NCBI GenBank assembly: GCA_900313475.1
Contig: OMRJ01000198.1
Coordinates: 1-5,620 of the forward strand
Source: an uncultured Eubacteriales bacterium
Lineage (GTDB): Bacteria; Bacillota; Clostridia; Oscillospirales; Acutalibacteraceae
Direction of reading: 5' to 3'
DNA: 5,620 nt
In this document: positions 1-5,579 of the stretch, piece by piece
How the letters are laid out: every line of letters starts with the position of its first letter
How positions within the stretch are numbered: position 1 is the stretch's first letter
Notes under the pieces: model-generated
Database searches by the model: none
What the model saw: only the letters and a program-made list of their open reading frames with translations
Told to the model about the DNA's origin: nothing
Made by a program: the position numbers and the translations under genes

Positions 1-714
1 AACGGACATTATACCGCTGCCCCCAAAGAAACAGGCAACGAGTATACAAAGCATGAATTCGGCAACTGGATAACGATAAAACCCGGTGTATGCGGAGCAA
101 CGGAAAAAGGCTTAAAGAGAAGAACCTGTTCCGTCTGTGAAAAAACCGAAGAAGATACAATTGTTAAAAACAATGATCACCTTTGGAAAGTAGTTGCAGA
201 GGTTGCGCCCACCGCCGAAAGCGACGGATACAAATTATGGGGATGCGTATGCGGAGCAGAAGATAAGGAAATTCTTCCCAAGCTTGCCGCAACGGAAATC
301 ACCGTTACACAGAATGACCACCTTAAGGTCAACAAGGACGGCATAATTGTTACCGACACTTCTGTTGCCGCAAACGCAGCGGCATTCGGCACAAATGCTT
401 CACTCGTTAAAGGCAATGCCTCTGTTGAAGATAAGGTCGCAACAGGCATGAGGCTTGTTCTTGAAGCTAACGGCACTTCACTCATCAAAGAAATCGCGGT
501 TCTCGGCGATATTGACGGCAACGGCGAAATCAGCGTCGGCGACGCAAGAAACGTTCTTCGCGCAGCGGTTGCGCTTGATATTCTTACAGGCGTTAGAGCT
601 ATTGCATGTGATGTTGACTTCTCCGGCGATATCAGCGTCGGTGATGCAAGACTTGTACTCCGTGCGGCTGTCGCACTTGACAGAAGCGATTCATGGATGG
701 CTAAATTTAAATAA
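1..714 (+). CDS. Dockerin-containing surface/secreted protein, 3' part (5' end outside window)
   Basis: The frame is open from base 1 to TAA at 712-714, giving 237 residues with no start, so the N-terminus and any signal peptide or enzyme domain lie upstream. Residues ~18-52 and ~58-95 are two degenerate Cys-containing repeats. The first has Cys31, Cys43 and Cys46 in a CSVC motif, and the second has Cys82 and Cys84. Similar repeats are common in Clostridia surface proteins. Residues ~96-167 are a small beta-rich linker domain. The C-terminus is a type I dockerin with two calcium loops: Asp170, Asp172, Asn174, Ser178, Asp181, and Asp204, Asp206, Ser208, Ser212, Asp215. Each loop is followed by a near-identical helix (VLRAAVALD). 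Type I dockerins bind cohesins and anchor proteins in cellulosomes, although dockerin-like modules also occur in species without cellulosomes. The expected location is extracellular. The catalytic function cannot be judged from this fragment. Confidence 0.9.
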   Translation, partial: NGHYTAAPKETGNEYTKHEFGNWITIKPGVCGATEKGLKRRTCSVCEKTEEDTIVKNNDHLWKVVAEVAPTAESDGYKLWGCVCGAEDKEILPKLAATEITVTQNDHLKVNKDGIIVTDTSVAANAAAFGTNASLVKGNASVEDKVATGMRLVLEANGTSLIKEIAVLGDIDGNGEISVGDARNVLRAAVALDILTGVRAIACDVDFSGDISVGDARLVLRAAVALDRSDSWMAKFK

Positions 715-760
715 AGCCGAAATGAACACGACGGAGTTTAATCTCCTATAGCAAAACTCA

Positions 761-794
761 GCGGCGGATTCAAGATGAATCCGCCGCCGTTTTT
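761..794 (+). terminator. Rho-independent terminator of the dockerin gene
   Basis: An 11-bp perfect stem pairs 761-771 (GCGGCGGATTC) with 777-787 around a 5-nt loop, and TTTTT follows at 790-794. It lies 46 bases after the dockerin stop codon. The opposite strand has only a TTTT run after a short gap, so it may also stop the convergent aminopeptidase transcript, less efficiently. Confidence 0.85.
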
Positions 795-830
795 GTAACA
801 CATTAAATATTCAGATTTATTTTTGGAAAA

Positions 831-2057
831 TTAAAATGCCCAGTTCCCGTTTACAAATATCGGTGTCGCCTTCCCGTCCTTATATCCGGTAATCGTCATA
901 TCCGGCGCACCGATCATGAAATCCACATGAATTGAACTGTCGTTTATTCCGAGAGCTTTGCATTCGTCGTTTGTCATATCCATAAACCCGTCGACAGCGT
1001 CGTTGAATCCCATGCCGAGAGCGACATGGCAGCTTGCATTTTCATCAAACAGTGTTTCGTAAAACAGTATTCCCGTGTTATTTATCGGACTGTCACAGGG
1101 AATGAGAGCAAGTTCACCGAGCATTCTTGCGCCGTCATCCATAGAAATCATTTTTTCAAGGATATCATCGCCCTTTTCGGCGGTGTGGGAAATCACCCTG
1201 CCGTCCTTGAAAGTAAATGAAAAGTTTTCAATCAACTGCCCGTCGTAAGACAGCGGCTTTGTCGAAACCAACGTTCCTTCACACTTCCCTTTAACGGGAC
1301 TTGTGAAAATTTCTTCGGTCGGAAGATTCGGGTTAAAATAAACGCCCTGTTTCGTAGTCTCACCGCCGCCGCACCAGTGCCCCTGCGGCAGGAGCGAACA
1401 CTTGAAATCCGTACCGTTTGACGAGTGGTATTCAAGATAATCAAATTTGCGGGAATTGAGCCAATTGCAGCGTTCTATGAAATTTTCATTATGCTGACGC
1501 CATGCCTCAAACGGATCGTTATCATCCGTCACACGCACCGACGCAAGAATCTCCTGCCAAAGCTTTTCATACGCGGCATTCTTTTTCATATCGGGGAAAA
1601 CTTTTTTAGCCCACGCATATGACGGCACCGCCGCAATTGTCCACTGGTGAAGATTTTCAATCGCATCGCGATACGGTTTTGTTATTTTACAGCGCGCCAT
1701 TTTTACACGCTGCATTTTATCCGGATTCACACCTTTGAGTCCGTCGGGATCGTCGCTGATAATGTAAATTCTGCACGGAAGCTCCTCTGTCATCTGTTTC
1801 AGACGGGCTTCCTGCCATTCATCTACTTTTGAAAGAGTTTTTACCGACTGATAACGGTAATTAAGCTTTGTCACGGGCTGCCAATCCCAGTCGATTTCAA
1901 CCTTTGCGGCTCCCGCCTTATAACATTCATCGGTCAGCACGGTTGCAAATTCAAACTGATCGGCATTTATGAAAATACGAACGGGCTGTCCCTTCTGTAT
2001 GTTTGCGCCTACTCTTGCAATAAGGCGTGCGTATTTTCGAATTGTTGTTTTTTTCAT
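831..2057 (-). CDS. M29-family metallo-aminopeptidase (AmpS/PepS/aminopeptidase T type)
   Basis: A 408-residue protein of normal length for peptidase family M29, which removes N-terminal amino acids from peptides in the cytoplasm with a two-metal centre. There is no signal peptide. The family metal ligands are recognisable: Glu249 in PTEEIFTSP, Glu315 in LGELAL, His344 in SCHVALG, and His377 and Asp379 in IHVDFMIG. The N-terminal ~200 residues match the family's other domain (MKKTTIRKYARLIARVG start). In AmpT/AmpS a conserved Tyr lies seven residues after the His of the HxALG motif; here that position is Phe351. The ATG at 2057 is supported by the Shine-Dalgarno GAGGTGA (2064-2070), six bases upstream. 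The gene is transcribed alone, divergent from the lipid kinase and convergent with the dockerin gene. Likely role is turnover of peptides; substrate preference cannot be read from the sequence. Confidence 0.92.
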   Translation of the reverse strand: MKKTTIRKYARLIARVGANIQKGQPVRIFINADQFEFATVLTDECYKAGAAKVEIDWDWQPVTKLNYRYQSVKTLSKVDEWQEARLKQMTEELPCRIYIISDDPDGLKGVNPDKMQRVKMARCKITKPYRDAIENLHQWTIAAVPSYAWAKKVFPDMKKNAAYEKLWQEILASVRVTDDNDPFEAWRQHNENFIERCNWLNSRKFDYLEYHSSNGTDFKCSLLPQGHWCGGGETTKQGVYFNPNLPTEEIFTSPVKGKCEGTLVSTKPLSYDGQLIENFSFTFKDGRVISHTAEKGDDILEKMISMDDGARMLGELALIPCDSPINNTGILFYETLFDENASCHVALGMGFNDAVDGFMDMTNDECKALGINDSSIHVDFMIGAPDMTITGYKDGKATPIFVNGNWAF

Positions 2058-2076
2058 TTCTGTTCACCTCAAAATT

Positions 2077-2105
2077 AGTGTACCATTTATTTTAACGTTA
2101 TTCAA
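2077..2105 (-). promoter_or_regulatory. Sigma-A-type promoter of the aminopeptidase gene
   Basis: On the minus strand TTGAAT (2105-2100) and TACACT (2082-2077) are separated by exactly 17 bases, each matching four of six consensus positions. The predicted transcript start falls near 2070, at the edge of the Shine-Dalgarno sequence, so the leader would be only about 13 nt. This is a prediction from consensus alone. Confidence 0.5.
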
Positions 2106-2114
2106 TATTTTCAC

Positions 2115-2131
2115 ATGACAAATATGACAAA
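2115..2131 (+). repeat. Tandem ATGACAAA pair in the divergent promoter region
   Basis: Two perfect copies of ATGACAAA sit at 2115-2122 and 2124-2131, offset by 9 bp. They lie just upstream of the aminopeptidase promoter's -35 element and upstream of the kinase promoter. This could be a regulator binding site for either gene, or chance in AT-rich DNA. Confidence 0.35.
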
Positions 2132-2161
2132 AACACGAACAATTTTTACATCTGCCCTTTA

Positions 2162-2190
2162 CATACATTTTAAATGTGTTATTATATAAT
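2162..2190 (+). promoter_or_regulatory. Promoter of the lipid kinase gene with an embedded palindrome
   Basis: A perfect -10 box TATAAT lies at 2185-2190. The hexamer 17 bp upstream, CATACA at 2162-2167, matches only the ACA half of the -35 consensus. The spacer contains a 13-bp palindrome, ACATTT-T-AAATGT (2165-2177), in a place where a bound repressor would block RNA polymerase. The predicted transcript start is near 2197, just before the Shine-Dalgarno AAGGAGA (2202-2208). Confidence 0.55.
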
Positions 2191-2218
2191 AAGTAAATTG
2201 CAAGGAGAAAGCAGAAAA

Positions 2219-3139
2219 ATGAATTTCAGTATTATATATAATCCGATTGCAACAAAGTTTTCGCAAGCTGCGCTTGATCATCTTATTTTCAAATTTGTCG
2301 AACGCGGACTTACACTCAATGCGGTTATAAAAAGCGAATACGCAGGGCATGTCATTCCTCTCATAAAAAAGCTTGACCCGGTGTCGGACTATCTTATCAC
2401 ACTCGGCGGTGACGGCACTGTAAACGAAGCTATACGTGCATTTAACGAAATAGAGCAGCATTCCGTTTACGCCCACATTTCGGTCGGCACAACAAACGAC
2501 ATGGCGAACAATTTCAACCTTTTCAGACACAACCCCATTAAGTCAATTGATAAACTGGCAACAAAAGGCGTTGAAACAATGATGGACTCGATAATAGTTA
2601 ACGGCGAACCTGTCGCGTATGTATCCGCATTCTGCTATGTTGCCCCGATTCCGTTCCTTGTAAACACAAAGCTGAAAAAGAAACTCGGTCATGCAGCGTA
2701 TGTTGTATCCGCACTGCCCGTAATTGCCAGAAAACCCGAATACGTCAAAATTACATACACGGCAAACGGAGAAACGCATTCTATCAAAACCTGTCTTGCT
2801 CTCATTACAACATCAAAAGGCATGGGCGGAATAACTCTTTATCAGCATGCAAACCAAAATGACGGTAAATTCGAGGTATTTTTTCTGAAAAAACTCTCCC
2901 CTGCAATTATTCCGCCTGTTTTTGCTCAGTATTGCCTTGACAAGGTCAATCTTGCCGATTATGTTCAGTACGCCGATGTGTTCTCGACCGACGAGCTGAC
3001 GATTCGTTTTGACGGCATTCTTCCGAAATATGCAGTTGACAACGACGGCAACAAAGCAGGATTCGATCTTTCGCTCCATGATAATGTGCTGCATTACACC
3101 ATGGGCAAAAAAATAAAAATTCTCATGCCCGAATATTGA
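2219..3139 (+). CDS. Diacylglycerol-kinase-fold lipid kinase (DAGK_cat, DgkB/YegS-like)
   Basis: A 306-residue protein of typical length for the DgkB/YegS/BmrU family, which transfers phosphate from ATP to diacylglycerol or a related lipid at the inner face of the membrane. The N-terminal nucleotide-binding lobe shows NP (residues 8-9), the GGDGT motif (63-67) within GGDGTVNE, and GTTND (90-94), usually GTxND. Asp123 in MMDSIIVNG matches the conserved structural/active-site Asp. The C-terminal beta lobe has DGKFEV (215-220), but the usual DGE motif reads DGN (276-278), so the Glu thought to be the catalytic base in DgkB is Asn278. Activity or substrate may therefore differ. The ATG at 2219 is chosen over an in-frame ATG at 2174 because AAGGAGA (2202-2208) fits it and the upstream ATG lies inside the promoter. 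No transmembrane segment is seen. It has its own promoter and no operon partner. Confidence 0.88.
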   Translation: MNFSIIYNPIATKFSQAALDHLIFKFVERGLTLNAVIKSEYAGHVIPLIKKLDPVSDYLITLGGDGTVNEAIRAFNEIEQHSVYAHISVGTTNDMANNFNLFRHNPIKSIDKLATKGVETMMDSIIVNGEPVAYVSAFCYVAPIPFLVNTKLKKKLGHAAYVVSALPVIARKPEYVKITYTANGETHSIKTCLALITTSKGMGGITLYQHANQNDGKFEVFFLKKLSPAIIPPVFAQYCLDKVNLADYVQYADVFSTDELTIRFDGILPKYAVDNDGNKAGFDLSLHDNVLHYTMGKKIKILMPEY

Positions 3140-3200
3140 TAAGTTTTTTTGGTATCAATCGCATTGCGCACATAACTTCTTTTCAATCAAACAAATAAAA

Positions 3201-3240
3201 AAAAGGGCTGTGAAAAACCGGTTTTTTCACAGCCCCTTTT
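3201..3240. terminator. Bidirectional rho-independent terminator
   Basis: A 13-bp perfect stem, GGGCTGTGAAAAA (3205-3217) with its complement (3223-3235), encloses a short CCGGT loop. The + side is followed by C and TTTT (3237-3240). The minus side is followed by an eight-base T run, from the A run at 3197-3204. It lies 65 bp after the kinase stop and can end the kinase mRNA. The better T-tract faces left, so it would also stop minus-strand readthrough from the hydrolase operon. Confidence 0.85.
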
Positions 3241-3265
3241 CAAAGGACAGAAAAAAAGATGAGGA

Positions 3266-3464
3266 ACAGACAAACCGAGCAGAATCAAGGCTCTCAGACT
3301 TGATTTTGTTTGCCCGAAGGCGTACGGCGAAGTTTGTCTGTAGTATAAAACATTCAACGGACGTCTTCTTATGCGATTATCGCAGTCTTTGGGATTTGCA
3401 ATCCCGTTAACATATCATGCAAAAGCGTTGATCTTTACTGTTTTATACGGTCATCGCTTTTTTT
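3266..3464 (+). ncRNA. Candidate structured RNA ending in an intrinsic terminator (family not recognised)
   Basis: This protein-free block folds well when read as + strand RNA. A 10-bp closing stem pairs 3266-3275 (ACAGACAAAC) with 3332-3341. Inside it, a continuous 14-bp helix pairs 3276-3289 with 3299-3312, including three G-U pairs (3277, 3279, 3282), with a 9-nt loop. A short GC arm in 3312-3328 completes a junction. Downstream are hairpins 3372-3384 (TGCGA/TCGCA) and 3391-3405 (GGGATT/AATCCC), then a terminator at 3421-3464. The G-U pairs would be A-C mismatches on the minus strand, which argues for + strand transcription. I see no clear promoter in 3140-3265, so it may arise from kinase readthrough or processing. 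It does not match riboswitch, tmRNA, 6S, SRP or RNase P signatures I can recall. The 5' end is a guess. Confidence 0.5.
3421..3464 (+). terminator. Intrinsic terminator at the end of the structured block
   Basis: A stem of AAAAGCG (3421-3427) with CGCTTTT (3455-3461), one T-T mismatch, then TGATC (3429-3433) with GGTCA (3449-3453, one U-G pair), closes a 15-nt loop. The + strand ends in seven Ts (3458-3464). The minus strand has four Ts, so it may also weakly stop the hydrolase mRNA, whose stop codon lies only 13 bases away. Confidence 0.75.
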
Positions 3465-3477
3465 ACATTCCCTTTTT

Positions 3478-4821
3478 TCACTTTTTCACGGAAAACTCTG
3501 CAAGTGCGAATGAGTTCGGCGGAAGAAAAAAGCTTCCGTCCGAACACTCGCGGAAGGCGAAATCATTTTCGCTGTCGGTCAGGTATATTCCGATTGCACC
3601 CTCCGCATTCGCCTCCAGCAACACATCGGCGCCGTCGGTCTTTATGTTGCTGATAAGCACGCGGCATTTTTCTCCGTCGGTAGCAGCGGCAGCATACAAA
3701 CCGCTGCCGCACGAAACACCGCATGCTTTTTTAAGCTCGTAAAGTGCGCCGAAGCTCTTGAAAGCATAATATGTTTTTGTCGGTGTAAGATCCGGAACAT
3801 TGAAAAGCGCGCCGTATGCGCACCAAAGCTGCGCGTCGTAATACATCGCCGCATCCACGCCGAGCCGCTGCATCTCGCACAAGACAGCCGCAGCATGCGA
3901 AGCTCCGTACTCGTTACGCATGTTTATGTAATACATCGTGCGCACGTCATCTGTTTCATATGTCGCAATATTGCAGTTCCATTCTGTGTCAAAAACAGGA
4001 ATATCGGCAAACCCGTATTCGGCAAGCGTATTTTTTATAAAGTTGTATTCGCGTCCGATCTTTTCGAGTCTGTCTCTGCCGAGATAACCGTGCCAGCTGA
4101 AAAAATCAAGGGGCGCAGCCGTTTCGGGAGACGAAATGTATTTAAGAAAACCGGTAAAATAATCCGTCGGGCCTTCCGTCCATTTTCCGTTAACGTTCGC
4201 GCCCAGTATATAACAGCTTGAATATCCGCCGACATGCACATCGGGGTGTTTTTCTTTTATAAGACGCGACGTGACCGAGTAGAGACGGTAGTAATCCTGT
4301 GCGGAGCCTATCCACATCGGAGGGCCGAACGGCTCAACATGCTCGTCAAGTCCGTCGGGTTCGTTCCATATCTCCCAATATCCGATGTTCATAAAAAAAC
4401 CGTCTGCCCAGCCGCAGTTGTAATGTCTGACGATATGCTCGCAGATATCAGCCCACTTTTCGGGATCGGACGGCGCATATATGTCGTATTTTTTCGGGGC
4501 ATGCTCTATTGAAACGCCGAGACGGAACATTATTTCGGCACCCGTTTCGTGCAGTTCTTTTATATACAGATCCGACAGAGTAAAATCATATGACCTCTCG
4601 TTCTCCGCATCTGCGGAAAAATCGGGAAATATATTCGGAATATCAATGTAATGCTTGCCGCCGTATTCCCCGCACGTGTCATGAAGACGGATAAACGGCG
4701 GGCGAAGCGCCGCAAAATCGGGCAGCAGGCTGCCGTAACCCGTAACGCGGGCTGCATTGTTGAAGCCGTGTACGGGTTTTATATCGCCGGTTGTTTTTTT
4801 TGTGTCAACTTTTATGTTCAC
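3478..4821 (-). CDS. Cytoplasmic clan GH-A glycoside hydrolase, GH39-like
   Basis: A 447-residue protein with the features of a retaining clan GH-A (beta/alpha)8 hydrolase. Early strand motifs include RPPFIRLHD (40-48). The acid/base Glu is E154 in YWEIWNEPD (148-156), and the probable nucleophile is E280 in VFDTEWN. FFSWHGYLG (240-248) is the His-containing strand between them. Residues ~1-360 form the barrel, and ~365-447 look like the small beta-sandwich that follows it. The overall pattern is closest to GH39 (beta-xylosidase, alpha-L-iduronidase and relatives), with other GH-A families possible. There is no signal peptide, so it likely acts on imported oligosaccharides. The start is GTG (4821-4819), which overlaps the acetyltransferase TGA as GTGA. 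GGAGGA (4831-4836) sits 9 bases upstream, so the two genes are translationally coupled. The substrate cannot be fixed from sequence alone. Confidence 0.82.
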   Translation of the reverse strand: MNIKVDTKKTTGDIKPVHGFNNAARVTGYGSLLPDFAALRPPFIRLHDTCGEYGGKHYIDIPNIFPDFSADAENERSYDFTLSDLYIKELHETGAEIMFRLGVSIEHAPKKYDIYAPSDPEKWADICEHIVRHYNCGWADGFFMNIGYWEIWNEPDGLDEHVEPFGPPMWIGSAQDYYRLYSVTSRLIKEKHPDVHVGGYSSCYILGANVNGKWTEGPTDYFTGFLKYISSPETAAPLDFFSWHGYLGRDRLEKIGREYNFIKNTLAEYGFADIPVFDTEWNCNIATYETDDVRTMYYINMRNEYGASHAAAVLCEMQRLGVDAAMYYDAQLWCAYGALFNVPDLTPTKTYYAFKSFGALYELKKACGVSCGSGLYAAAATDGEKCRVLISNIKTDGADVLLEANAEGAIGIYLTDSENDFAFRECSDGSFFLPPNSFALAEFSVKK

Positions 4822-5345
4822 GCCCTGATCTCCTCCGTGTCAAATCTTCGCAGATACAGCAACTCCCCGGACGGATGTTCGCCGAGGCGCTCAAAGCCGC
4901 TTTTTTCATACAAATGCTGCGCACCGACATTTGCCTTTGCCGTTCGCAAAAGCAGACCGCCGCAGCCGCGTTCGCGGCATAATGACATAATATATTTCAT
5001 CATTGCGGTTCCGACTCCCCTGCCCTGCATGCCGTCGCGAACGGCTATGCCGAACCACGGGATGCTTTTGTCAATATCACAGATAAACATTATTCCGACG
5101 ACGGTACCGCCCGTCTCCGCAACAAAAAAGATGTGTCCCGTCACCGAACCGTCAAAACTGCCCATAACGCTTCTTTCATTGCCGTGTCCGACGTTAAAAA
5201 AAGATGCGCTTTTTTCTCCCATACAGTCAAAAAAATTCCGAACGGAATTTTTATCCTCCGCACGCATTATGCGAATATTTATATTATCCGTAAGCCTCAC
5301 CTCAAGGCAATAATACAATGAACGAAAAAGAAATTCAACCGTCAT
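4818..5345 (-). CDS. GNAT-family N-acetyltransferase (start uncertain; 5300 is the alternative)
   Basis: Up to 175 residues with a GNAT fold, which transfers an acetyl group from acetyl-CoA to an amine. The pyrophosphate-binding motif A is QGRGVG (107-112) at the start of helix 3, preceded by strand 4 (IPWFGIAVRDGM). Motif B is NVGAQHLYEKSGF (139-151), with Tyr146 in the usual general-acid position. Strand 1 is INIRIMRAED (22-31), so the true start must lie before residue ~22. The ATG at 5345 has no Shine-Dalgarno, and a good promoter (5310-5338) lies downstream of it. The GTG at 5300 (residue 16) keeps the whole domain but would give an almost leaderless mRNA. Substrate unknown. It is the first gene of a coupled two-gene operon with the GH39-like hydrolase. 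Confidence 0.82.
   Translation of the reverse strand: MTVEFLFRSLYYCLEVRLTDNINIRIMRAEDKNSVRNFFDCMGEKSASFFNVGHGNERSVMGSFDGSVTGHIFFVAETGGTVVGIMFICDIDKSIPWFGIAVRDGMQGRGVGTAMMKYIMSLCRERGCGGLLLRTAKANVGAQHLYEKSGFERLGEHPSGELLYLRRFDTEEIRA
4831..4836 (-). promoter_or_regulatory. Strong Shine-Dalgarno site deciding the GTG start of the hydrolase
   Basis: On the minus strand GGAGGA lies within the last codons of the acetyltransferase gene, 9 bases before the GTG. It supports the GTG start and the four-base GTGA overlap between the two genes. Confidence 0.8.
5310..5338 (-). promoter_or_regulatory. Predicted promoter of the acetyltransferase-hydrolase operon, inside the longest reading frame
   Basis: On the minus strand TTGAAT (5338-5333) and TATTAT (5315-5310) are separated by exactly 17 bases, with four and five consensus matches. 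The predicted transcript start is near 5303. This leaves GAGGTGAGG at the mRNA 5' end and makes translation from the ATG at 5345 impossible on this transcript. Other promoters upstream are not excluded, for example a lone TATAAT on the minus strand at 5489-5484. Confidence 0.5.
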
Positions 5346-5361
5346 AAAAAAATATCGCGGT

Positions 5362-5387
5362 TTTTCGTTTGTTTTCGGAGTTTTTCG
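5362..5387 (+). repeat. Three TTTTCG tracts at exact 10-bp period
   Basis: TTTTCG occurs at 5362-5367, 5372-5377 and 5382-5387. T/A tracts repeated once per helical turn are expected to curve DNA. They fall about 60-80 bp upstream of the predicted start of the acetyltransferase operon, where curvature or UP-like contacts can affect promoter strength. Confidence 0.6.
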
Positions 5388-5395
5388 TGTTGTGT

Positions 5396-5419
5396 ATTCT
5401 CAGGCAAAGTGATTCTCAG
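5396..5419 (+). repeat. Direct repeat ATTCTCAG x2
   Basis: Perfect 8-bp copies lie at 5396-5403 and 5412-5419, 16 bp apart, ahead of the + strand promoter at 5453. This could be an activator site or chance. Confidence 0.3.
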
Positions 5420-5452
5420 AGCCGTTTTTGTCCGCTTTCATAAATCCGGTCA

Positions 5453-5481
5453 TTGACAATCGCACATTTATATTTTATCAT
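5453..5481 (+). promoter_or_regulatory. Near-consensus sigma-A promoter reading to the right
   Basis: A perfect TTGACA (5453-5458) and TATCAT (5476-5481, five of six) are separated by 17 bp, the best promoter in the window. The predicted start is near 5488. A CGGAG site (5511-5515) lies 8 bases before an ATG at 5524, but that frame ends after 28 codons at 5610. The intended product may be a leader peptide, a disrupted gene, or something beyond the window. Confidence 0.6.
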
Positions 5482-5536
5482 ATATTATACGAATCGTGTT
5501 ATCGGTTGAACGGAGTTGATATTATGAAGCTTTTAT

Positions 5537-5561
5537 TTAGGCTGACGGGATTCGAACCCAT
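5537..5561 (-). other. tRNA 3'-end-like fragment (T-arm plus acceptor strand), possible attachment site
   Basis: On the minus strand, bases 5561-5545 form a canonical T-arm: a five-pair stem (ATGGG/CCCGT, one T-G) around the universal loop TTCGAAT. CAGCCTA and a discriminator A follow (5544-5537) without an encoded CCA. The sequence upstream on that strand (5562-5620) does not continue as a tRNA. Its only stem with a 7-base loop, AGTGCC/GGCACT, has A rather than U at the position before the anticodon. A partial tRNA 3' end is what tyrosine-recombinase elements leave at one boundary. A long-variable-arm tRNA extending past the window, or chance, remains possible. Confidence 0.4.
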
Positions 5562-5579
5562 GTCGCCCGTCAGTGCCCC

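Noticed and set aside
177..521. Open frame on the minus strand opposite the dockerin gene (114 codons)
   Set aside because: It is a shadow of the well-supported dockerin frame; Ser/Thr/Ala-rich composition and no ribosome site.
2174..2218. Upstream in-frame ATG of the lipid kinase adding 15 residues
   Set aside because: It overlaps the spacer and -10 box of the promoter and has no ribosome site, whereas the ATG at 2219 has AAGGAGA and begins at the family's usual first strand.
3197..3464. CRISPR array or transposon terminal repeats
   Set aside because: The inverted repeats here are single, unrelated hairpins; there are no regularly spaced repeats with spacers and no flanking target duplications.
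3371..3742. 123-codon + strand frame running into the hydrolase gene
   Set aside because: It begins inside the structured RNA block, crosses its terminator and overlaps the catalytic hydrolase gene on the other strand; no Shine-Dalgarno.
4651..5313. 220-codon + strand frame opposite the acetyltransferase and hydrolase
   Set aside because: Long only because of biased codon use on the coding strand; no recognisable domain, and both genes opposite have clear motifs.
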